A stretch of 64,000 nucleotides of DNA from Myxococcota bacterium. Lineage in GTDB: Bacteria; Myxococcota_A; UBA9042; DTJE01. This document shows, in pieces, positions 8,990-16,901 of the stretch. The notes beneath the pieces are model-generated. The model made no database searches. It saw only the letters and a list, made by a program, of their open reading frames with translations, and was not told where the DNA came from. The DNA lies in contig JAGOKF010000001.1 of assembly GCA_017994695.1 (NCBI GenBank), positions 62,001 to 126,000 of the forward strand, read 5' to 3'. A program made the position numbers and the translations under genes. Numbering within the stretch: the stretch's first letter is position 1; each line of letters starts with the position of its first letter.

Positions 8990-9262
8990 TCAGAAATCGC
9001 AGGAACAGGGGGCATTGGCCCCGCCCATCCGGAGGAGCTTCTCCCGGGCGGCGGTGTCGCTGCGGTCCTGTTCCAGCCGGCACACCGGACCCCGGTAGTT
9101 CTGCTTCATTTCCTCGATGCGCTTCTGGGCCAGCACCAGGCGGCCCTCGACGCAGAAGACCCCGATCTCGGTCCGGGCCGACTGGGGCTGGGCCCGGGCC
9201 GGCAACCCGGGTACCGCCGCCAGGAACGCCGCGGCCGACACCGCCACCAGGAACCGTTCCAT
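8990..9262 (-). CDS. Small exported protein of unknown function
   Basis: A 90-residue protein with a clear Sec signal peptide (MERFLVAVSAAAFLAAV, cleaved near ARAQ). The mature part of about 65 residues has four cysteines, including a C-terminal CSC, which could form disulfides in the envelope. The ATG at 9262 was chosen over upstream starts because GGGAGGAAAGGG precedes it and the signal peptide begins there. It lies 87 bases downstream of the esterase lipoprotein on the same strand. I do not recognise the family. Confidence 0.65.
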   Translation of the reverse strand: MERFLVAVSAAAFLAAVPGLPARAQPQSARTEIGVFCVEGRLVLAQKRIEEMKQNYRGPVCRLEQDRSDTAAREKLLRMGGANAPCSCDF

Positions 9263-9349
9263 CCCTTTCCTCCCGCGAACGGGATGCTCGTCGCCCTCGA
9301 GTCGATGGGCCGACGTCGGCGCGGATGATGCCCCGGAAACCGCCATTCG

Positions 9350-10468
9350 TCAACGGGCGCCGGCCGGATCCCGAGGGCCCGACTTCCGGTGGAGGACGCA
9401 CCCCGGAGGAAAGGAGGCCGGGATCCCGTCCGCATAGGGGGAGTCGGCAACGCCCCGGGGGTGGTCCCGGAAGAAGCGCACCGCGTAGAGGAAGTCGGGG
9501 GTGAAGGCGGGGGTGTGGCCCCGGTCATGGGCGCACTCCAGCACGTCGTGACCCCGGTCGTTCAGCCAGGGGATGTCGTTGCGGGTCCACAGGTCGAAAT
9601 CCGCGGTGAACATCCCCCCGGCCTGCCAGACATCGTCCGGGCCGCCCCGGGTCACCATCTGAACGTAGCCCCGGGAGGGCCCCACGTCGGGCCAGAAGAC
9701 CTCGAAGGCCCCGGTGTCGTTCGCCTCGTTGGCCAGGTACGCCCCCGACCAGGAGATCAGGGAGGCCAGCCGGTCGCCCCGGGTGACCCCCAGCAGGTCC
9801 GTCATCAGCGCCCCTGCCGAGAAGCCCGCCGAGTGGACGCGGTCCGGGTCCACCCCGAAGCGGGCATCGAGGCAGGCCAGCACCTCGTCGAAGAGTCGGA
9901 CGTCCGGGCAGTCGTCCCCGGAAGCGATGTCCAGGATGTTCCAGTCCAAAAAGGCGACGCCGTCGGCCAGGGGGGTCACCAGCAGGAACGGGAACTCGGG
10001 GTTCCCGACCTGCCCGGACAGGAGGCTCTGGAAGACCATGGCCTCCGTGTCGCCCCCCATCGCGGCGCCGGAGAAGCCGTGCCACAGGAAGACGACCGGC
10101 CACCGGCCCCGGGCGCCGCCGGCCCCACCCTCCGGGGCGCTGAAATAGAACCATCGCTTCAAGCCGTCCACGGTCAGGGAATTCATCCTCCCCGCCTCCA
10201 GGGCGGCGCACTCCGGGCCGACCGGGGGCGGGGAACCCGGGTCCGCCGCCCCCTCGTCCAGGGCGGTCTCGGGAGCCGCATCCCGATCGGGATCCCCGTC
10301 GGGGGTCGCCGGATCCTCCCCGCCGGTCTCTCCCACGGCCATTTCCGTCGTCGATCCCGGATCGCCGGGGATCGCGTCGGGCCCGGAACCGGGGTCGGAG
10401 CCGCCTCCCGATCCCCCGCATCCCCCGGCCAGGAGTCCCGCCACCAGCACCCCCACGGCGTATCTCAA
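9350..10468 (-). CDS. Esterase lipoprotein (PHB-depolymerase/LpqC-like alpha/beta hydrolase)
   Basis: Predicted surface lipoprotein. A signal peptide ends in AGGC (C17), followed by an acidic linker rich in Asp, Pro and Gly to about residue 85. The catalytic domain is an alpha/beta hydrolase: oxyanion segment WHGFSG (129-134), nucleophile elbow GFSAG with S217, and a probable catalytic histidine in DRGHTP near the C-terminus. This pattern matches secreted polyhydroxybutyrate depolymerase, feruloyl-esterase and LpqC relatives. The start is TTG, preceded by GGAGG. The substrate is unknown; an extracellular polymer ester is a reasonable inference. Confidence 0.82.
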   Translation of the reverse strand: MRYAVGVLVAGLLAGGCGGSGGGSDPGSGPDAIPGDPGSTTEMAVGETGGEDPATPDGDPDRDAAPETALDEGAADPGSPPPVGPECAALEAGRMNSLTVDGLKRWFYFSAPEGGAGGARGRWPVVFLWHGFSGAAMGGDTEAMVFQSLLSGQVGNPEFPFLLVTPLADGVAFLDWNILDIASGDDCPDVRLFDEVLACLDARFGVDPDRVHSAGFSAGALMTDLLGVTRGDRLASLISWSGAYLANEANDTGAFEVFWPDVGPSRGYVQMVTRGGPDDVWQAGGMFTADFDLWTRNDIPWLNDRGHDVLECAHDRGHTPAFTPDFLYAVRFFRDHPRGVADSPYADGIPASFPPGCVLHRKSGPRDPAGAR

Positions 10469-10568
10469 GGCCCCTCCACCCCTGAGGTCCCCCCGAGTAT
10501 CGCACTCGCCGGCGAATTCCGCCCGGGTCCCGTTTTCGGAGGCCCGTACAGGAAGGGGTTGCAGGGGG

Positions 10569-10597
10569 ATGACTTGCCGGGAGGACCGTCCTAGGAT
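10569..10597 (+). promoter_or_regulatory. Possible promoter of SH3b gene
   Basis: ATGACT, a 17-base spacer and TAGGAT, about 28 bases upstream of the ATG at 10625. Plausible but with a weak -35 box. Confidence 0.35.
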
Positions 10598-10624
10598 CGG
10601 GAGGTCTTCGCAGGGGACGCAAGG

Positions 10625-11128
10625 ATGGAAACGGAAAAGACACCGGAGGTCCGGCCCGCCGGGCCCGGACCCGCCGCGGCCCCCCTGTCCCAGGCCCCGG
10701 CCTCCCGGAGAGGTCCCGACCGGAAGGCCCTGGCCCGGGCGGGAGGCTTCGAGGCCCAGAGCGCCCTGTTGCGCCCGGACCCCGACCCGGAGGAGCGCGG
10801 TGCGCCAGCCGGAGGATCCCCGCCAAGGGCCGCCGAGACGTCCCTGCCCCGGAAGGCCGAGGTGCTGGCACTGGAAGCGAAGGTGATGTCACGGCCGCAG
10901 TTCGTGGGGACCGCGGTGGCGGTGCTGCGCCGCGGGGCGGAGGTCACGCTGATCCAGCGGGAGGGCAGTTCCTGGTATCGCTGCCGGACCCCCGACGGCC
11001 GCCAGGGCTTCATCCACGCCAACCGGGTGGACCGGAAGGAGATCCGGCTCCGGTCCGGGGACACCGGCAGCGGCACCGTGCGGGGGAACCACCCCGACGA
11101 GCCCGACGCGAATGCCGGCCGCGGGTAG
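10625..11128 (+). CDS. SH3b-domain protein with Pro/Ala-rich N-terminus
   Basis: A 167-residue protein without a signal peptide. Residues 1-75 are disordered and rich in Pro, Ala and Arg, and include the stretch RAGGFEAQSALLRP. Residues ~85-140 form a bacterial SH3-like domain (pattern GTAVAVLRRGAEVTLIQR, then WYRC and GFIHANRV), a fold that usually binds peptides or murein. A short Gly/Asp-rich tail follows. The AGGFEAQ-type stretch resembles segments I associate with cargo proteins of extracellular contractile injection systems; that link is weak inference from memory. Its neighbours are unrelated esterase and DUF4838 genes. Confidence 0.68.
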   Translation: METEKTPEVRPAGPGPAAAPLSQAPASRRGPDRKALARAGGFEAQSALLRPDPDPEERGAPAGGSPPRAAETSLPRKAEVLALEAKVMSRPQFVGTAVAVLRRGAEVTLIQREGSSWYRCRTPDGRQGFIHANRVDRKEIRLRSGDTGSGTVRGNHPDEPDANAGRG

Positions 11129-11146
11129 GGGCCGGGCCCCGACGGG

Positions 11147-13960
11147 TCAGGGGGCCGGGCGGATCTCGTACTCGGCGTGGAGCACGGTGGACTGGCCGGG
11201 CGCCAGGGTCACCCGCCGGCCGAAGACCTCCATCTCCAGGTCCTGCAGTTCCACCGGATAGGCATACAGCCAGGCGGACTCCACCTCGTCCGGACGGAAG
11301 CGGTGGGTCAGCCGGAGGCCCTTGCTGCCCGCGAAGGTCCACTGGCCGTCGGGAACCTGTCCCTGCCGGAAGCGGCGCCCCTCCCGCAGGCCGGCGACCA
11401 CCCCCTTCATGTCGTGATCCACGAGGTTCCCGTCCCGGTCCCGGAAGGCGACCCGGGTGCCGACCAGGTCTCCCAGGTCCATCTCCAGGTGCTGGTGGAT
11501 CCGGGTCTCCCGGGTGGAGGGTCCGGGATTCGACACGGTGGTCTCGACCCGCAGCACGGGATCCGCCGGGTCCAGTTCGTAGCGGCGGGTCACCTCCAGG
11601 CCGTCGAAGGTCTTCAGGCTCACCGTCACCGCCGACTCGGACCACCCGCTGGCGCTGGCGGGTTCCACCCACCCGGTGCTGTCGAATCCCTCCCCGATCC
11701 GGTCCTCCAGGCCCCCGGCGAAGGGAAAGAACAGGACCGCCGGGCGGTTGAACGCCGTGATGCCCTGGCCGGTGGGCCGGTGGGTGATCCGCAGGGCCCG
11801 CCCGGCCAGGGCCGGGACCACGTCCACCTCCAGCCAGGGATTCCGGATGGTCCGCACCTCCTGGTCCACCCCCAGGATCGCCCACAGCAGCAGCATCGTG
11901 TCCGGGGTCCCCTGGACCTCCCGGACCATCTGGAACCCGTGGCGGTTCATCCGGTCCACGAAGTCCAGCACGTCGTCGAAGGTGGCCTGCCCCGGGTTCC
12001 AGCGCAGCATCCCGTCCTCGATGCGGAAGCCGTTCCGCGGGAAGAACCGGGCGTACATCAGCGGCATCCGTGCGACCTCCACCCGGTCCCGCAGTTCCTC
12101 GTCGCCCTCGACCAGCCGCAACGCCTCGTCGAACAGGGCCTCCCCCGCCTCGAGGACCTCGTCGGGCAGGTAGCCCTGGCCGGGGTTCGTGTAGAGATGC
12201 ATGTGGACCTGATCCCGGTCCACCCGGTCCTGGAGCAGGCGGATCCAGTCGTGGATGGGGCCCCAGGCATCCCCGTAGTAGTCCCGCAGGAAGGTCCGGA
12301 TCAGCAGGGCCGGGTCCTGGTCCGGGTCAAAGAGCAGTTTCATGCCGAACCACGGCCGCAGCAGGCTGAACTCCCCGCCGCCGCCGGCATGTCCCATGCC
12401 TTGCAGGAAGATCCCCTCCACCCCGATGTCCCGGTAGAACTTCAGGTTGTCCGCCAGGGCGAAGAAGTTCGGGAACGGAACGTAGTAGTGGGCGAAGTCC
12501 ACGATGTAGTGCCAGATGTAGAGGTGCCGCGTCAGGCGGCTCCAGGCCTCGGCCCGCCGCCGGTAGTCGGCGTTCTTCTCGCAGGTGCGGATCGGGTGGG
12601 CATCGCAGGATGGGTACATGTGGCACAGCCAGACCGCGACGTTCGGGTGCATCTCCATCCCGACCGGCGGCTCTTCCGTGTACATGTAGGCCAGCGTGCC
12701 GATCTGCTTGTCGGGGTACACCTCGGCGATGCGCTTCGCCAGTTCGTTGACGAACCAGAACTGGGTCCCGCCGTCGGTCCCGTAGAGGTCGTTCATGGCC
12801 TTGCAGCGGGGGCACTGGCAGACGTTGTAGTGGTCCATCTGGCTGAAGTTGTACTGGCCGTATTCCGGGTGGGCGGCGATCAGGGCCAGCATCCGGTCCG
12901 TGACGATCTCCAGCACCTCGGGGTTCGTCAGGCAGAGCTGGGTCTCCTCCCGGATCCGGACGCCGCCCACCTCGCTGAAGTACTCGGGATGGGAATCGAA
13001 GAACTCGTCGGGGCTGACGTACCAAAAGTAGGAATGGGCCTGGCCGTAGTGGCCGTGCTGCAGTCCCCATTCCGAGTCCGGCCCGTCCCGGCCGTTGTTG
13101 TCCCCCTGGTGGACCCGGAAGGCCCGGTCGCCGCCGGGCCACTCGTAGGAGGTCGTCCGCCACCGGAAGGCCGGCTGCACGGTCTCGTCGGCCTCGATGG
13201 GGAAGAGGACCTGGGCGGTCCGGGGAACGACGGTGACCCCCGGGGCGATCCACCGGACCTTCAACGCCTGTTCCAGGAACCGGTGCGCCCCGTAGAGGGT
13301 CCCGGCGGCCGGGGTCCCGGCGATCACCACGTGGGGCGGGACGGCCTTCAGCACGAACCCCTGCTCCCCGAGGTCCTCGGGATCCGGGTCCACGCCCAGG
13401 GCCCGGGCGGCCTCGCCCTGGCCGATCACGATGCGAGGAACATCCCCGTCCGGGGGGACCGCCACGATGGGCAGGGTCACTCCGGCGGCCTGCAGGAAGA
13501 GGTCCTGGATCTCCCGGGCGGCGTTCCTCTCCGAGGGGCTGGCATCGTCGGCCACCACCAGCACGTGTCGGGTCGCTCCGTCCTGGACGATGGCGAAGGA
13601 GGGGACCTCGGGCCCCGGGTCCGCGAAGGGGTCCGGACCGGGGTCCCGGAAGGGATCCGGCGACGGGTCCCCCGAGGATTCCGGCGTCGGGTCGCCGGCG
13701 AGGTCCGCCGGGCCCTCTCCGGGGTCCGCCAGGTCGGCACGGGTCTCTCCCTGGGGATCGGCGGCCGAGTCCTCGTCGCCGGGATCCGTCGCCAGGTCCG
13801 GGGCGTCCGGTCCCGTGTCTCCAGCGAGGTCCACGGGATTCCCCCCGCCCTCCGGTACCTCCCCGGGAAGGCCGGGGTCGCCACCGGGCCCCTGGCCCCC
13901 GCAGGCGGCCGCCACCAGCAACAGACTTCCCGACAGGAGGCAACGGACGCTGCGAGTCAT
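11147..13960 (-). CDS. DUF4838 lipoprotein (glycoside-hydrolase-like)
   Basis: A 937-residue lipoprotein. The signal peptide ends in LVAAAC (C20), then an Asp-Pro-Gly-rich linker runs to about residue 140. An alpha-glucuronidase-like N-terminal beta-sandwich follows (about 140-260, with GVTLPI and GTPAAGTLYGAHRFLEQ), then a large (beta/alpha)-barrel-like DUF4838 region containing QMDHYNVCQCPRC and HYYVPFPNFFALADNL, and finally a beta-rich C-terminus. The overall layout is that of carbohydrate-active proteins of unproven specificity. The ATG at 13960 has GGAGG eight bases upstream. It lies 56 bases downstream of the cysteine-repeat lipoprotein, so the two may be co-transcribed. Confidence 0.85.
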   Translation of the reverse strand: MTRSVRCLLSGSLLLVAAACGGQGPGGDPGLPGEVPEGGGNPVDLAGDTGPDAPDLATDPGDEDSAADPQGETRADLADPGEGPADLAGDPTPESSGDPSPDPFRDPGPDPFADPGPEVPSFAIVQDGATRHVLVVADDASPSERNAAREIQDLFLQAAGVTLPIVAVPPDGDVPRIVIGQGEAARALGVDPDPEDLGEQGFVLKAVPPHVVIAGTPAAGTLYGAHRFLEQALKVRWIAPGVTVVPRTAQVLFPIEADETVQPAFRWRTTSYEWPGGDRAFRVHQGDNNGRDGPDSEWGLQHGHYGQAHSYFWYVSPDEFFDSHPEYFSEVGGVRIREETQLCLTNPEVLEIVTDRMLALIAAHPEYGQYNFSQMDHYNVCQCPRCKAMNDLYGTDGGTQFWFVNELAKRIAEVYPDKQIGTLAYMYTEEPPVGMEMHPNVAVWLCHMYPSCDAHPIRTCEKNADYRRRAEAWSRLTRHLYIWHYIVDFAHYYVPFPNFFALADNLKFYRDIGVEGIFLQGMGHAGGGGEFSLLRPWFGMKLLFDPDQDPALLIRTFLRDYYGDAWGPIHDWIRLLQDRVDRDQVHMHLYTNPGQGYLPDEVLEAGEALFDEALRLVEGDEELRDRVEVARMPLMYARFFPRNGFRIEDGMLRWNPGQATFDDVLDFVDRMNRHGFQMVREVQGTPDTMLLLWAILGVDQEVRTIRNPWLEVDVVPALAGRALRITHRPTGQGITAFNRPAVLFFPFAGGLEDRIGEGFDSTGWVEPASASGWSESAVTVSLKTFDGLEVTRRYELDPADPVLRVETTVSNPGPSTRETRIHQHLEMDLGDLVGTRVAFRDRDGNLVDHDMKGVVAGLREGRRFRQGQVPDGQWTFAGSKGLRLTHRFRPDEVESAWLYAYPVELQDLEMEVFGRRVTLAPGQSTVLHAEYEIRPAP

Positions 13961-13989
13961 TCTGGGATCCTCCATGGAAGGGGGGAAAC

Positions 13990-14009
13990 GGGCGGTGTGG
14001 ACCCCGCCC
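13990..14009 (-). terminator. Weak hairpin between the two lipoprotein genes
   Basis: GGGCGG and CCGCCC arms around an eight-base loop just downstream of the stop at 14017, followed on the minus strand by GTTTCCCC. It could be an attenuator or partial terminator. Confidence 0.3.
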
Positions 14010-14016
14010 GCGACGC

Positions 14017-16797
14017 CTAGAACAGGGGACCGATGATGTGGCCGGTGACCAGCGTGACGGGCCAGCCCATCGACACGCTCTCCTTGGTGCCGTCCCCGTC
14101 CAGGTCCATGTCCGGCGTCAGGTACAGATCGACGTACTGCAGCACGATGTCCCGGGAATAGGGCGGGGGGAAGTCCTCGGGCTGGAGCGCCGCGACGGCG
14201 TCCCGGATCTCCTGCCGGGGCACGACACCCCCCAGGGCCCCGGTCCCCGACGTGATCACGCCGTCGGTGATGGCGACGGTGGCCGACAGGGTCGCCCAGC
14301 GCAACTGCAAGGGCAGCCGCTTGGCCCCGAAGATCAGGTAGAAGGGCAGCGTGTAGGCGCTTCCCTGGCCGCCGGCCGCCAGGCGGTTGCCGGTGACCAC
14401 CGCGTTGTCGAACCCGTACACCGGGTCGCAGACCCCCTGCAGGAAGCCCTGGGAGACGCCGTAGTTGCACCCGGCGGCGGTGGGATCGCAGGCGGAAGGG
14501 GCGATGCGCTCGCCCCAGTAGAAGCGCATCGGGAAGACCACGCCCGCCCGGACCGTCCCCTCGGGCTCCAGCAGCATCGCCAGGCTGCCGTCGGCATTCG
14601 CCTTGGTGATTTCGGGATTGAAGAGCCAGGACAGCGTGCCGAAGGCGTTGTCGATCCCCTGCACGCAGTTCCCCTTCGGGGCGCAGGTCGTTTCCTTGCC
14701 GTCCACGTTGACCCCCTGCCCCGGGTTCCCGTTCACCCCGATCGAGATCCTGCCGGCCTTCAGGCTGGGATCGGTGAAGAGGGACACGCCCCGGCACCCG
14801 CCGGCGACGCACCGGTCGTCCTCGGTGCAGGGGTTCTGGTCGTCGCAGGGAAGGTCGTTGGGCACGAAGACGCATCCCACCGCCGGGTCGCAGGTGTTGT
14901 CGGTGCAGTAGTTGCTGTCCTCGCAGATCCTGGGAGTGCCCTTGCAGAGACCCACGCTGCACTGGTCGTTGACGGTGCAGGCGTTCCGGTCGTCGCAGGG
15001 ACCCGGGGTCGGCGTGTAGACGCACCCGAACCCGGGACGGCACTCGTCGATCGTGCAGACGTTCTGGTCGTTGCAGTCCCGGGTGGTCCCGCCCCGGCAC
15101 TGGCCCTGGGCGTCGCAGGTCTCGCCCGAGGTGCAGAGGTCCCCGTCCTCGCAGGCCAGGCCCGCCTGGACCTGGTGCCGGCAGTTGCCCGCGGCGTCGC
15201 AGGAGTCCACCGTGCAGGGGTTCCCGTCTTCGCAATTCTTCCGGGCTCCCACGCACTGTCCTTCGATGCAGAACCCCTGCCCCGTCTCGCTGCAGGGGTC
15301 CAGGTCCGGGCAGATGCCCGAGAGCGGCTGGTACACGCACCCCCGGTCCGGGCGGCACTCGTCCAGCGTGCAGGGGTTCCCGTCGTCGCAGTTGCGACGG
15401 TAGACCGGCGAGGAGGGGTCCGGGACCTTGCAGGTGCCCGTGGCGCAGGTTTCCCCGATCGTGCAGAGGTCGCCGTCCTCGCAGGCCCCCAGCGTCGGGA
15501 CGTGCTGGCATCCCCGCAGGGAATCGCAGGAGTCGATCGTGCAGGGGTTCCCGTCGTCGCAGTCCCGGGGCACGCCGCGGCAGGCACCCTCCCGGCACCG
15601 CTCGTCCACCGTGCAGGCATCCCCATCGTCGGGACAGGCCTCCGTGTTGAACTGGTACACGCAGCCCAGGTCCTTGTCGCAGGATTCGTCGGTGCAGGGG
15701 TTGCCGTCCCCGCAGACCCGGGGGTAGCCCACGCAGACCAGGGGCCCCAGGGGATCGGGACGGGAGCAGAAGTCCCCGGTGGTGCAGGCGTCCCCGTCGT
15801 CGCAGGACTGTCCCCCGCGAGGCAGGTGCACGCACCCTCCCCCGGGGCCGTCGATGCAACTGTCCGCGGTGCAGGGGTCGTGGTCGTCGCAGTCCTTCGG
15901 GGTCCCGGCGCAGGCGCCGTCCTGGCAGCGGTCGTTCTCGGTGCAGGCGTTCCCGTCGTTGCAGGGGTCCGTGGTGGGCACGAAGAGGCATCCCAGCACC
16001 GGGTCGCAGGAGTCCCGGGTGCAGGGATTGTTGTCGTTGCAGGTCTTCGGGATGCCCCGGCAGACCCGGTCCTGGCACCGGTCGAGGTAGGTGCACTCGT
16101 TCCGGTCGTCGCAGGTGCTGTCGTAGTTCTCCTGGACGCACCCGACGAACCGCCTGCAGGAATCGTTCGTGCAGGGATTGTCGTCGTTGCAGTCCGTGAG
16201 CCCCCCGCCGAGGCAGGTCCCGTCGGGACCGCAGGCGTCGCCGGACGTGCAGGGGTCCCCGTCGTCGCAGGGCAGCCCCTCCCGGGGCAGGAAGGCGCCG
16301 GGGTCCCGGTCCGGGATGCAGAAGAGGCACCCGTTGTCGGGCGACGGCTGGAATAGGAAGTAGCAGGTGTCGAGGACCAGGCAGAAGCCCTCCTTCAGCC
16401 TGGGCTCGCACTCCTCCGTCACCGGGTCCCGGACCACCTCGATGCAGATCCGGGGGTCCTCGGGACAGGGAACGCATCCCGGCCCCTCGCAGGTGTCCGC
16501 GCCGGAGTCCGGCGGCAGGTCCTCCCCGGGAAGTTCCCCGGCGTCCAGGACCTCCAGGACTTCCTCGCCATCGTCGGCCCCCCCGAGGTCCCCGGCGACG
16601 TCCCCGGGCTCGACGCGGTCCTCGGGAAGGTCCCGCCCCCCGTTTTCCTCCAGGTCCGTCCCGGGGTCCCCGGGCCCCAGGTCCAGCGGGGTCACGTCCG
16701 GTCCGGCGCCCGGGTCCGCCGGGGCGTCCGGCGTGCCTCCACCCCCGCCGCAGGCCGCGAGGCCCGCCAGGACGACCACGAGGAAGAGCGTGCGCAT
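14017..16797 (-). CDS. Cysteine-rich repeat lipoprotein (Dicty_CTDC-type repeats)
   Basis: A 926-residue lipoprotein with lipobox LAAC (C16) and an acidic DPG-type linker to about residue 105. Nineteen cysteine-rich repeats of the form CDDGNPCTxDxC then alternate with short spacers over about residues 165-675; this is the Dictyostelium CTDC repeat also common in myxobacterial secreted proteins. A C-terminal region of about 250 residues without cysteine repeats contains GVNGNPGQGVNVDG and an acidic DMDLDGDGTKES loop that looks calcium-binding. The disulfide-rich stalk suggests a rigid surface fibre or adhesin; this is inference. A TACAAT -10 element lies 31 bases upstream of the ATG. Function is unknown. 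Confidence 0.85.
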   Translation of the reverse strand: MRTLFLVVVLAGLAACGGGGGTPDAPADPGAGPDVTPLDLGPGDPGTDLEENGGRDLPEDRVEPGDVAGDLGGADDGEEVLEVLDAGELPGEDLPPDSGADTCEGPGCVPCPEDPRICIEVVRDPVTEECEPRLKEGFCLVLDTCYFLFQPSPDNGCLFCIPDRDPGAFLPREGLPCDDGDPCTSGDACGPDGTCLGGGLTDCNDDNPCTNDSCRRFVGCVQENYDSTCDDRNECTYLDRCQDRVCRGIPKTCNDNNPCTRDSCDPVLGCLFVPTTDPCNDGNACTENDRCQDGACAGTPKDCDDHDPCTADSCIDGPGGGCVHLPRGGQSCDDGDACTTGDFCSRPDPLGPLVCVGYPRVCGDGNPCTDESCDKDLGCVYQFNTEACPDDGDACTVDERCREGACRGVPRDCDDGNPCTIDSCDSLRGCQHVPTLGACEDGDLCTIGETCATGTCKVPDPSSPVYRRNCDDGNPCTLDECRPDRGCVYQPLSGICPDLDPCSETGQGFCIEGQCVGARKNCEDGNPCTVDSCDAAGNCRHQVQAGLACEDGDLCTSGETCDAQGQCRGGTTRDCNDQNVCTIDECRPGFGCVYTPTPGPCDDRNACTVNDQCSVGLCKGTPRICEDSNYCTDNTCDPAVGCVFVPNDLPCDDQNPCTEDDRCVAGGCRGVSLFTDPSLKAGRISIGVNGNPGQGVNVDGKETTCAPKGNCVQGIDNAFGTLSWLFNPEITKANADGSLAMLLEPEGTVRAGVVFPMRFYWGERIAPSACDPTAAGCNYGVSQGFLQGVCDPVYGFDNAVVTGNRLAAGGQGSAYTLPFYLIFGAKRLPLQLRWATLSATVAITDGVITSGTGALGGVVPRQEIRDAVAALQPEDFPPPYSRDIVLQYVDLYLTPDMDLDGDGTKESVSMGWPVTLVTGHIIGPLF
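14800..16330 (-). repeat. 19-copy cysteine-rich repeat array within a gene
   Basis: Tandem coding repeats of about 20-45 codons with the core CxDxxxCTxxxxC. On the plus strand this appears as recurrent GTCGCAGG/GTGCAGGGGTTCCCGTCGTCGCAG blocks. Copies vary in spacing and often alternate NPCT and DLCT forms, consistent with repeated duplication of a two-repeat unit. Confidence 0.75.
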
Positions 16798-16827
16798 GGG
16801 GTTGCTCCCGGCTGCAGAACCGAAGGG

Positions 16828-16833
16828 ATTGTA
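16828..16833 (-). promoter_or_regulatory. Probable -10 element for cysteine-repeat lipoprotein
   Basis: TACAAT on the minus strand, 31 bases upstream of the ATG at 16797. No convincing -35 box. Confidence 0.45.
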
Positions 16834-16901
16834 GCGGAAAAGCGCCGGGAAGGAGGGTTCCGTCTTCGGGGACGATCCGCGGCCGGAACCGGATCCGGCC
16901 C

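Noticed and set aside
13961-14016. Strong terminator separating the two lipoprotein genes
   Set aside because: The stem is only six base pairs with an eight-base loop and a short T run, so it is listed as weak only.
14800-16330. Possible CRISPR array, because regular GTCGCAGG-type repeats occur
   Set aside because: The repeats are codon-periodic, diverged, and encode cysteine-rich protein modules. No uniform spacers or cas genes are present.
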